From NCBI GenBank assembly GCA_945834535.1, contig CAMAHM010000004.1:1-40037 (forward strand): DNA of 40,037 nucleotides. Direction: 5' to 3'. The stretch comes from an uncultured Sutterella sp. (GTDB taxonomy: Bacteria; Pseudomonadota; Gammaproteobacteria; Burkholderiales; Burkholderiaceae_F). Within the stretch, counting starts at the first letter, position 1; each line of letters opens with the position of its first letter. Below are positions 29,708-37,700 of this stretch, piece after piece. The position numbers and the translations under genes were made by a program. The notes beneath the pieces were generated by a model that had not been told where the DNA came from, did not search any database, and saw only the letters and a list, made by a program, of their open reading frames with translations.

Positions 29708-30179
29708 GGATTGCTCCTTTTGTTCTGTGGTTGTGTTTTTTTCGAGGAATAAAGACCGGCAGCCTTTTTTTGGCATACCGTGTCTACGCCCTTAGTGGTA
29801 CGCATAAAGACGGAGAAGGCTCGTCCATAATGAGGTATACCGCTTGGGGTAATCGTATTTTTGCGCAATTTCCCCTCTTTTTGAACAGGGTAAACCCGAG
29901 TAAAAGATTGCAATTTTTATTGCAAAAAACACAAAAAAGCCTGATCTGCGGGGGGAGTGCACGGTTTTTTCAGGCATTAGACATAAAAGCCTGTTCCCTG
30001 ACAAGGCGCAAAGACTTCTCGGATCTTTACGGATTGAGAAAATTAAAACTCAATACAATGAGAAGACCGATAAAAATGATCGTAGTAACCCTCATTTGTC
30101 AAGGTCCTTTTTCTTTTTGATCTCCGACAAACATTGCGACCGTGCGTATGGCCTTGGCAAAGATCAGGCCTAGAATATC

Positions 30180-30187
30180 GGTATACC
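30180..30187. promoter_or_regulatory. Candidate GntR-type operator
   Basis: Palindrome GGTATACC upstream of the fumarase/tartrate dehydratase alpha gene; second copy at 29834-29841. Confidence 0.35.
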
Positions 30188-30255
30188 AGTATGCAACCTT
30201 TGCCATGCCGGGCATTGCAAAGGACCACAACAACTTCCAGGAGAGGTTTCCCCAA

Positions 30256-31179
30256 ATGGCAACTACAACTCTTGAACTGCCCTACGAGCAGGTACGCGAG
30301 CTCTTGCACCAGAGCTGCACGTCGATTTCGCCCGATGTGCTTTATCTGATGAAGCAGGCTGCGGCCAAGGAAACGAGCGTCGAAGCCAAGACGTTCCTTG
30401 AAACGATGCTCAAGAATGTCGAACTGGCCGGTCAGCAGGACAAGCCCGTCTGCCAGTCGCCCGGTTATCCGAGCGTCTGGATTCGCTGGGGCGACGCCAT
30501 GCAGCCCAATCTCGGCAATCTGACGGGCAACATTACCCGTGCCGTGATTGAATCGACCAAGGCCGGCTACATCCGTCCCTCGATCGTGCACCCTCTGACC
30601 CGTTTTAATCCGGGCGACTCGTCCGGTGTCGGCGTGCCCAACTACGAACTGCGTTACCAAAAGGATCTGCCTTACTGCGAAATCGTGGTGAGCGCCAAGG
30701 GGTGCGGTGCCGAACTGCCGAACGTTGCCAAGATTCTGACGCCTGCCACGCTGGGCAAGAACTACAAGGGTCTCAAGAAGCTCGTGCTTGACACCATCGT
30801 CGGCAATTCGGGCTTTATCGGTGCCCGCGGCTTCCCGTGCCCGCCTTTCTCGATCGGTATCGGTATCGGCGGCCAAATGGACGTTGCCGCCAAGCTTTCT
30901 CGTGAAGCCATTTCGACCCGCAGCTGGCTCGATCACAACCCCGATCCGCTTTTTGACGAACTCGAACAGGAACTGCTCGCGGACATCAACAAGCTCAAGA
31001 ACGGTCCCGCCGGCATCGGCGGCGATACGACGGCTCTGGCCGTCAAGATCGGTTGGGCGAGCACGCACACGGCGATCTGCCCGGTCGTTATCAACTTCCA
31101 CTGCTGGGTGGCGCGTCGCTTCGGCATCCGCTTCTATCCCGACGGTCATACGGAAAAACTCTTTCAGGTCGGAGAATAA
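30256..31179 (+). CDS. Class I fumarate hydratase / L(+)-tartrate dehydratase alpha subunit
   Basis: PVCQSPGYPSVWIRWG, VHPLTRFNPGDSSGVGVPNYEL, VSAKGCGAELPNVAKIL, CPPFSIGIGIGGQMDVAAKLS, GIGGDTTALAVKIGWASTH. Confidence 0.93.
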   Translation: MATTTLELPYEQVRELLHQSCTSISPDVLYLMKQAAAKETSVEAKTFLETMLKNVELAGQQDKPVCQSPGYPSVWIRWGDAMQPNLGNLTGNITRAVIESTKAGYIRPSIVHPLTRFNPGDSSGVGVPNYELRYQKDLPYCEIVVSAKGCGAELPNVAKILTPATLGKNYKGLKKLVLDTIVGNSGFIGARGFPCPPFSIGIGIGGQMDVAAKLSREAISTRSWLDHNPDPLFDELEQELLADINKLKNGPAGIGGDTTALAVKIGWASTHTAICPVVINFHCWVARRFGIRFYPDGHTEKLFQVGE

Positions 31180-31182
31180 GAA

Positions 31183-31776
31183 ATGGCAGTTTATGAATTG
31201 ACTTTGCCCGTTGACAGCGCAACGGTTGAAAAGCTGCATGTCGGCGACATCATCTATCTGAACGGCCAGGTCTGCACGGCCCGCGACATCGCGCACCTCA
31301 AGCTGCGCGAACTCGCCGAAGAAGGCAAGCCTTTCCCCGAAGACCTCAAGGGCGGCGCCATCTTCCACGCCGGTCCTGTGATGAAGAAGGACGAAAACGG
31401 CAAGTGGTACCTCTCGGTGATCGGCCCGACGACCTCCATTCGCATGGAACCGCACGCTGATTTTGTCGGCGCTCAGGGCGTCAAGATCATCATCGGTAAG
31501 GGCGGCATGGCCGAAGGCACCAAGGCAGCTCTGCAGAAGTACAAGCAGGTCTACGTGCAGGCCTGCCCGGGCTGCGCCGTGGTGCTTGCTGCCGGCATTG
31601 TCGGCACCAAGGATCCCCATTGGTTCGAGCACGGCATGCCCGAAGCCATGTGGCCGCTGCAGGCCAAGCACTTCGGTCCCTTCCTTGTCACCATGGACTC
31701 GCACGGCGTGAGCCGCTACGACGAAGTGCGTGAGAACGCGCAGAAGGTCGCCGAAGAAATCCTCGCTACCAAGTAA
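31183..31776 (+). CDS. Class I fumarate hydratase / L(+)-tartrate dehydratase beta subunit
   Basis: LHVGDIIYLNGQVCTARDIAHLKL, IGPTTSIRMEPHADFV, IIGKGGMAEGTKAALQKY, WFEHGMPEAMW, DSHGVSRYDEV. Confidence 0.93.
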   Translation: MAVYELTLPVDSATVEKLHVGDIIYLNGQVCTARDIAHLKLRELAEEGKPFPEDLKGGAIFHAGPVMKKDENGKWYLSVIGPTTSIRMEPHADFVGAQGVKIIIGKGGMAEGTKAALQKYKQVYVQACPGCAVVLAAGIVGTKDPHWFEHGMPEAMWPLQAKHFGPFLVTMDSHGVSRYDEVRENAQKVAEEILATK

Positions 31777-31786
31777 TTTGGTGAGT

Positions 31787-31854
31787 AAGCCGCCAACGGG
31801 GCGGGTTCCGAGCGCACGCGAGCGTGGTTGCGAGGACCGTTCCTTTGGCGGTTT
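31787..31854 (+). terminator. Terminator-like long-loop hairpin after the beta subunit gene
   Basis: AAGCCGCCAA(31787-31796) pairs with TTGGCGGTTT (31845-31854; one G-U pair), then TTCC. Confidence 0.5.
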
Positions 31855-31915
31855 TTCCATCCCTGAGACGGCGGGGCGGCAGCCTCGAAACGTCGACTAG
31901 TCATCATTCATCGTC

Positions 31916-33292
31916 ATGAATCAGGAAACTTTCTCGCCTTCGCGCGCCTGCTCGGAGTTTGTTGCCTCCGTTCGCTTTGAAGACATTCCTTCGCAAGTTG
32001 TCGACGCTATGAAGCGCGATACGCTCGACTGGATCGGCTGCGCCATCGGCGGCGCTGCGGACCCTTCGAGCCAACCTGTTAAACGCGTCACGGACACGCT
32101 TTCGGGCAAAGCGCAGGCCAGCGCTTTCGACAACCACGATCTCGACTGCGTGCATGCGGCTATGTCCAATGCCTATTACGGGCATATTCTGGAAATGGAC
32201 GACGTCGACCGCGATTCGATCAGCCATCCTGCCACCGTCAATATTCCTCCGGCCTTCGCTCTGGCGCAGATGACGGGCAAGAGCGGTCGTGAGATTCTCA
32301 CTTCGTCGATCTGCGGCTTTGAAGTCATGCTGCGTATCGGCGCGGCCGTCACGCCCGAGCACTACAAGATTTTCCACACGACCGCCACGACGGGCGTTTT
32401 CGGTGCTGCCATGAGTGCGGGCAAGATGCTCGGACTTGATTCGACGCGTCTTGCGTGGGCGCTCGGCAATGCCGGCACCATGGCTGCAGGCCTCTGGCAG
32501 TTTTTGCCCGACGGTGCCATGAGTAAATTCCTGCACACGGGCGCAGCCGCCGGCAACGGCGTGCTGGTGGCGCTTTTGGCGCAGGAAAACTTCTCCGGGG
32601 CCTCCCATATCCTTGAAGGCAAACAGGGCTTTTTTGCCGGTTACGCCCGTCAGAACGTCGACGAGAAGCTCTTTACCGATTTTGGCGAACGTTGGCGCGC
32701 CGGGACCGTTTCCTTCAAACCCTATCCGTGCTGCCGCCACACGCATTCGGCCATTGACGCGGCCGCCGAAATCCGCCGACAGGCCGCCGGTCGAGAGCTG
32801 ACGAGCGTCAAGCTCTACACCTACAATACCGCCAAGCAGGTGGCCGGCAACCGTGCGCCCAAGACCATGCGTCAGGCCAAGTTCAGCGTGGCCTGGTGCG
32901 CTGCCAGCACCATGCTGTACGGCATTCCGACGGAAGCCAGTTTCCAAGACGAACGCGTCAACGAAGCCAAGGTGGCCGAACTTGAAAGCCGCATCGAGAT
33001 GGTCATCGACGATGAAATCAACGCCTGTGTGCCGCGCAACTGGCCCTGCCGCATTGAAGCGGTGACCACCGACGGCGAAAAGCTTGTCGCTCAGGTCTGG
33101 GATCCCAAGGGCGATCCGGAAAATACGCTCTCCTGGGACGGCGTAGAAACCAAGTTCCGCATGCTCACCGACGGCATCATCCCCGTGCATACACAGGATG
33201 AGCTGATGGTCATGGCGCGTGACTTTGAAAATCTCAAGAATCCGGCGCGCATTTTTGAGGTCGTGAACGCCGACTTCAAGCGCCGCTACTAA
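31916..33292 (+). CDS. MmgE/PrpD family protein
   Basis: DTLDWIGCAIGGAADPSSQPV, YGHILEMDDVDRDSISHPATVNIPPAFALA, FKPYPCCRHTHSAIDAA, AKFSVAWCAAS. Confidence 0.92.
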   Translation: MNQETFSPSRACSEFVASVRFEDIPSQVVDAMKRDTLDWIGCAIGGAADPSSQPVKRVTDTLSGKAQASAFDNHDLDCVHAAMSNAYYGHILEMDDVDRDSISHPATVNIPPAFALAQMTGKSGREILTSSICGFEVMLRIGAAVTPEHYKIFHTTATTGVFGAAMSAGKMLGLDSTRLAWALGNAGTMAAGLWQFLPDGAMSKFLHTGAAAGNGVLVALLAQENFSGASHILEGKQGFFAGYARQNVDEKLFTDFGERWRAGTVSFKPYPCCRHTHSAIDAAAEIRRQAAGRELTSVKLYTYNTAKQVAGNRAPKTMRQAKFSVAWCAASTMLYGIPTEASFQDERVNEAKVAELESRIEMVIDDEINACVPRNWPCRIEAVTTDGEKLVAQVWDPKGDPENTLSWDGVETKFRMLTDGIIPVHTQDELMVMARDFENLKNPARIFEVVNADFKRRY

Positions 33293-33451
33293 ACCATTCG
33301 AGGGGAACTGTCGGGACTCGGGTGTCGGCTTGCCGACCCCGGGTCGCGAGAGTCCTTCCAACTTCAAAGTACTGTGTCAGGTTCGGGCGCGTGCTTTGAA
33401 GAACATATAAAAACCCGCCCAAAAATATCCAACCTTTGACAGGGGACAACT

Positions 33452-34864
33452 ATGGATACAAAACGTATTGTGAAGATGATCATCGGCTTTCTGCCGCTGC
33501 TTCTTCTTTTGATGGATCCGCCTTCGGGCATGAATCCCAAGGCCTGGGGCCTTTTCCCGTTCTACGCGGGCGCCATTTTGATGGTGATGCTGCAGCCCGT
33601 GGGTGAAGCCACGGCGCTTTTGATCTTCCTCGGTTTGTACGCCGTGATGCAGAAGGGCCACGCCGTAGCGCTTTCGGGCTTCTCGCTGACCATGACCTGG
33701 CTCGTGGTGGGTGCCTACATCATTGCGCAGGCCTTCTCGGATACCAACCTCGGCAAGCGTATCGCCTTCTGGATGATTCGCATCTTCGGTCGTTCTTCTC
33801 TCGGTCTGGGCTATGCGGCAGCCTTCTCGGACTTCATCATTGCTCCGGTGACGCCGTCCAACGCGGCCCGTACCGGCGGCATCATCTACCCGATCTTCCG
33901 CTCCATCGCCGAAGCTCTCGGTTCGACCCCTGAAAACAATCCGCGCGGCATTGGTGCCTACCTGTCGATTCTTCTGTACGTCATCACGATGTGTACCGGC
34001 ATCACGTTCCTGACCGGCTACGCCGCCAACACCGTGGCCTGGGCGCTTGCCGACCAGATGCTCGGTCTGAAGATTTCCTGGCTGCAGTGGACCACGGCCT
34101 TCATCGTGCCCGCAGGCATCGTGCTTTTGCTCGCTCCCTGGGTGATGCACAAGATCTACAAGCCCACGATCGGCAAGATCGACAACATCCGCATCGCCAA
34201 GGAAGGTCTTGACGCCATCGGTCCGATGAGCGGCAAGGAAAAGATCCTGCTGTGCCTCTTCGTGCTGGCCATTATCGGTTGGGCGACGACGTCCTACACG
34301 GGCCTTAACTCCACCGGCGTTATTCTCGGCTTCATTGCCTTGACGCTCATGACCGGCGTTCTGAAGTGGCAGAACGTGGCCAACAACCCCAAGGTCTGGT
34401 CGACTCTGATGTGGTACGGCGGCATCCTCGGTCTTGCCGGCGCCATGAATAAGTTCGGCTTCTTCAAGTGGATGGCTGCTCAGCTGCAGGTTTGGGTGGA
34501 CTTCTCGAGCTTCAGCCACATCGGCCTGCTGCTCTTCCTCGTCTTCATGGGTTCGGCCTGCCGCTACCTCTTCGTGTCGTGCGGCGCCTACATGGCCAGC
34601 GTGCTGCCCGTGCAGTTCACCATCGGTCTGGCCGCCGGTCTGCCGGCCTGGGACATGTTCCTCGTGTTCCTGATGTGCGGTGTGATGGGCGCGCTGCTCA
34701 CGCACTACGCCAACGCCGCCGGTCCCGCACTGTTTGGTCCGGGTTACGTCAGCGTGCAGCGTTGGTGCGGCATCGGGTTGTTCTTTACCCTGATGTCGTA
34801 CGTGATCTTCGCGATCGTCGGCGTGCCGTACTGGGTGGCTCTGGGCTTGTTCACCTCGCTCTAA
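33452..34864 (+). CDS. DASS/SLC13 family anion:Na+ symporter-like transporter
   Basis: Hydrophobic throughout; IIAPVTPSNAARTGGIIYPIFRSIAEALGSTPENNPRGIGAYL, ALLTHYANAAGPALFGPGYVSVQRWCGIG typical of CitT-like carriers. Confidence 0.9.
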   Translation: MDTKRIVKMIIGFLPLLLLLMDPPSGMNPKAWGLFPFYAGAILMVMLQPVGEATALLIFLGLYAVMQKGHAVALSGFSLTMTWLVVGAYIIAQAFSDTNLGKRIAFWMIRIFGRSSLGLGYAAAFSDFIIAPVTPSNAARTGGIIYPIFRSIAEALGSTPENNPRGIGAYLSILLYVITMCTGITFLTGYAANTVAWALADQMLGLKISWLQWTTAFIVPAGIVLLLAPWVMHKIYKPTIGKIDNIRIAKEGLDAIGPMSGKEKILLCLFVLAIIGWATTSYTGLNSTGVILGFIALTLMTGVLKWQNVANNPKVWSTLMWYGGILGLAGAMNKFGFFKWMAAQLQVWVDFSSFSHIGLLLFLVFMGSACRYLFVSCGAYMASVLPVQFTIGLAAGLPAWDMFLVFLMCGVMGALLTHYANAAGPALFGPGYVSVQRWCGIGLFFTLMSYVIFAIVGVPYWVALGLFTSL

Positions 34865-34931
34865 CCGCGAGCTGAGGGTTCGCAGTTCCCGGCTGAACAT
34901 CGGGTGTTTGCATTCGATGTTCGGCCACCGC

Positions 34932-34979
34932 AAAAAGGCCTTTCACCGTGTCCCCGACACGTTCGTGAGAGGCCTTTTT
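34932..34979 (+). terminator. Rho-independent terminator after the DASS transporter gene
   Basis: AAAAAGGCCT...TCAC/GTGA...AGGCCTTTTT; preceded by a second hairpin GGCTGAACATCG/CGATGTTCGGCC. Confidence 0.75.
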
Positions 34980-35081
34980 AAGGGTTTTCTCGATGCGTCG
35001 CGGTTCGACAATAATCCCGATGATTCGCTTGGTTTTGCATGCGAAAATGAAACCATCTTCCAACAAACTGTTTCCAACACG

Positions 35082-35807
35082 ATGTGTACGTCCATACTCA
35101 CCGACAAACAGCTCGATCGCTCCAACTGTACGCTGTACGGTCAGATTGCCACCATGTTTCGGGAGATGATTCTCGAAGGGCGTTTTAAGCCCGGCGACAC
35201 GCTGCCGAGCGAACGCGAAATTGCCGCCCAGCTCAACGTGAGCCGCATCCCCGTGCGCGAGGCCATGAAGTCGCTTGAATATCTCGGCGTGGTCCGACAG
35301 GTGCGCGGCAAGGGCGTTGTAGTTCAGGAGGCCGATCTGGCCGAGACATTCCGCACGGTGGCTCCTTTGGCGGTGCAGTCTTCGCCCGAATTGTTGGAGA
35401 ACCTTTTTGATTTTCGTCTGCAGCTTGAGCCCTATGCGGCCGAACAGGCGGCCGTCAAGGCAACGGACGAAGAAATCCGTGCGCTCGGCGAGAGCCTGGA
35501 AGTGCACCGCCAAAGCATCGAGCAGCACGAAAAGGTAGAGGAGATCAGTTTTGAATTCCATCTGCAGGTGATGCAGGCCTCGCACAACGAGATTATTCGT
35601 TCGGTCAGTGAATTTCTCGGTGTGCTGCAGCGCCATTCGCGCCACATGACGCTTTGGAACGCTCAGCGGCGTCTTGAGGCTTATGAAGATCACGTACGCA
35701 TCTTTCAGGCCATTGAAGAACACGACGCTCCCAAGGCGCGACAGTACATGCTCGAGCATCTGCTGCAGGCCAAGCGCGTGTTGCCCACGGTGCCAAAGAC
35801 GCATTGA
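35082..35807 (+). CDS. GntR family transcriptional regulator with FadR/FCD-type C-terminal domain
   Basis: TLYGQIATMFREMILEGRFKPGDTLPSEREIAAQLNVSRIPVREAMKSLEYLGVVRQVRGKGVVV; helical C-terminal region with FDFRLQLEPYAAEQAA. Confidence 0.93.
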   Translation: MCTSILTDKQLDRSNCTLYGQIATMFREMILEGRFKPGDTLPSEREIAAQLNVSRIPVREAMKSLEYLGVVRQVRGKGVVVQEADLAETFRTVAPLAVQSSPELLENLFDFRLQLEPYAAEQAAVKATDEEIRALGESLEVHRQSIEQHEKVEEISFEFHLQVMQASHNEIIRSVSEFLGVLQRHSRHMTLWNAQRRLEAYEDHVRIFQAIEEHDAPKARQYMLEHLLQAKRVLPTVPKTH

Positions 35808-35845
35808 TCGATTTTGACAAAGGTAATCTTGAGCGAGGAGCATCG

Positions 35846-37444
35846 ATGAGCAATAAGTGCCGAGAGTGCGCCCGATGTGCGCATACCTGCGGCGCTTCGG
35901 CGTCCGTGCAGGCTGTTCGCCTTCATGAAAAAGACAATACGGCCACAGTGTTGCAGAGTCTGCAGGCCCTATCGACGGTGCGTATCGGCTGCGTTTGGAA
36001 CGGTGCCGTCGAAGAGGTGCCGCTTGCCGAGGATGTTGATTTTGGACACAAAATCGCGGTTCGGGCGATTAAGACCGCCGAGGCTGTCATCAAATACGGC
36101 GAAATCATCGGCACGGCGAGCCAAGAGATTGCGCCCGGCGCGCATGTGCATGTGCACAATGTTGCCTCCAGGCGCGGGCGCGGCGACAAAGCGTCCGAGG
36201 CCAAACGAAACGGCCGAAATTCCCGCGCCAAGGCGCGCATTCTGCACGAAGAAAGTGTGCTCCAAGAGCCCCTCATTGATCTGACGAAAGCCACTTTCAA
36301 GGGCTACCTTCGCGAGGACGGCCGAGCCGGTACCCGCAACGTTGTCGGCATTCTTTCCTGCGTGGCCTGCGCCAACGATGTGGTCATGCGCCTTGCGGAC
36401 CGCAAAAGCGCCGCTTTTACGCATCAGCAGGGGTGCAGTCAGACCAAGCCCGATGTCGACCGCATCACGGAAGTACTCTACAACTTGGCGGCCAATCCCA
36501 ATCTCGGTGCGGTGCTTCTGGTCAGTCTCGGGTGCGAAAGCGTGCCGAGCGAGGCACTTTTTGAGCGCATCCGCGCGCTCGGCAAGCCTTGCGCGATGCT
36601 TGTCGTACAAAAAGAGGGCGGCATGAAGGGCGCAGTCAAACGCGGCAGAAAGCTTTTGCGTGCACTCGAAAAGAAGATTGCCGACTGCAAACGAACTGAA
36701 CTGCCGATTTCTCTGTTGCAGGTGGGCCTTAAATGCGGCAGTTCCGATACGACGCAGGGATTGTCGGCCAACGTGGTCTGCGGCAGTCTCACAGAAGCAC
36801 TGGTGGCGGCAGGGGCGACCGTCGTGATGGGCGAGACGACTGAATTCATGGGGGCTGAACATATCGCTGCGGCGCACGCAGCCAATACCGATGTTGCGCG
36901 CCAAATCGTCGACCGCGTGCTTGACATGGAAAAGCGGGCGATGTCGGTCGGCGTCGATATGCGCGGCGGACAGCCCACGCGCGGCAACATTGCCGGCGGC
37001 CTCACCACCATCGAGGAAAAGAGTCTTGGCGCCCTTGCCAAAGCGGGCTCGGCCGTTTTTCGGGAGGTGACCGATTACGGTATGCCTCCCAAGGTGCAGG
37101 GGCTCGTGATGATGGATGCCCCGGGGCGTGAGCCTGAAATGCTCACGGGGCTGGCGGCAGCGGGCTGCAACCTGATTGTCTTTACCACCGGACGCGGCGC
37201 CCCGCAGGGCTTTCCCTTTGTGCCCGTGGTCAAGGTGACGGGCAATTCGCGCACGGCCGATGTTTTGAAGGAACACATCGATGTTTACGCCGGAGCCGTG
37301 ACCGACGGCTCGCAGACGCTCGCGCAGGCTGCGGGCGAGCTTGTGCGCCATGTGCGCAAGGCCGCAGGCGGCAGAAAAACCAAGGCCGAAAAGTGCGGCT
37401 ACAACAACTCGATGAATATTTACGTCACGGGGCCCGTGGTTTGA
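35846..37444 (+). CDS. UxaA/GarD family (altronate/galactarate dehydratase-like) hydro-lyase with N-terminal Cys-rich extension
   Basis: Preceded by MSNKCRECARCAHTC; LREDGRAGTRNVVGILSCVACAN, HQQGCSQTK, LLVSLGCESV, LQVGLKCGSSDTTQGLSANVVCG, GLTTIEEKSLGALAKAGSAVF, VFTTGRGAPQGFPFVPVVKVTGNS. Confidence 0.9.
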   Translation: MSNKCRECARCAHTCGASASVQAVRLHEKDNTATVLQSLQALSTVRIGCVWNGAVEEVPLAEDVDFGHKIAVRAIKTAEAVIKYGEIIGTASQEIAPGAHVHVHNVASRRGRGDKASEAKRNGRNSRAKARILHEESVLQEPLIDLTKATFKGYLREDGRAGTRNVVGILSCVACANDVVMRLADRKSAAFTHQQGCSQTKPDVDRITEVLYNLAANPNLGAVLLVSLGCESVPSEALFERIRALGKPCAMLVVQKEGGMKGAVKRGRKLLRALEKKIADCKRTELPISLLQVGLKCGSSDTTQGLSANVVCGSLTEALVAAGATVVMGETTEFMGAEHIAAAHAANTDVARQIVDRVLDMEKRAMSVGVDMRGGQPTRGNIAGGLTTIEEKSLGALAKAGSAVFREVTDYGMPPKVQGLVMMDAPGREPEMLTGLAAAGCNLIVFTTGRGAPQGFPFVPVVKVTGNSRTADVLKEHIDVYAGAVTDGSQTLAQAAGELVRHVRKAAGGRKTKAEKCGYNNSMNIYVTGPVV

Positions 37445-37559
37445 TGCGACGGGACTGTGTGAATCTGCCTAGATGCTTGTCCTTAATGCAAAAAACCATG
37501 TTTTATGGAGAAATTGCAAAAATAAGCGCACAGGCATCGGGGTAAAATAAGTCTGTTAA

Positions 37560-37645
37560 GCCTCTGGAAAATTGGGAGTCGAACAACACACAAATTTAAA
37601 CGAGAATTTAAATTTTTTTGTGTCGTTCGATGGTTTTTTAGAGGC
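37560..37645 (+). other. Long imperfect hairpin upstream of the malic enzyme gene (leader or terminator)
   Basis: TCGAAC-a-ACACA-c-AAATTTAAA pairs with TTTAAATTT-ttt-TGTGT-c-GTTCGA (37579-37630); outer GCCTCT/AGAGGC pair. Confidence 0.6.
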
Positions 37646-37700
37646 TGTCGGGCTCAATTAACTCAATAGTTAGAACAACCAACTCAGAGATATACAACAA

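Noticed and set aside
30043-31860. 605-aa minus-strand ORF opposite the fumarase/tartrate dehydratase genes
   Set aside because: Antisense shadow; the plus-strand genes carry clear family motifs.
33377-34933. 518-aa minus-strand ORF opposite the DASS transporter
   Set aside because: Very His/Glu/Gln-rich translation typical of the reverse complement of a membrane protein gene.
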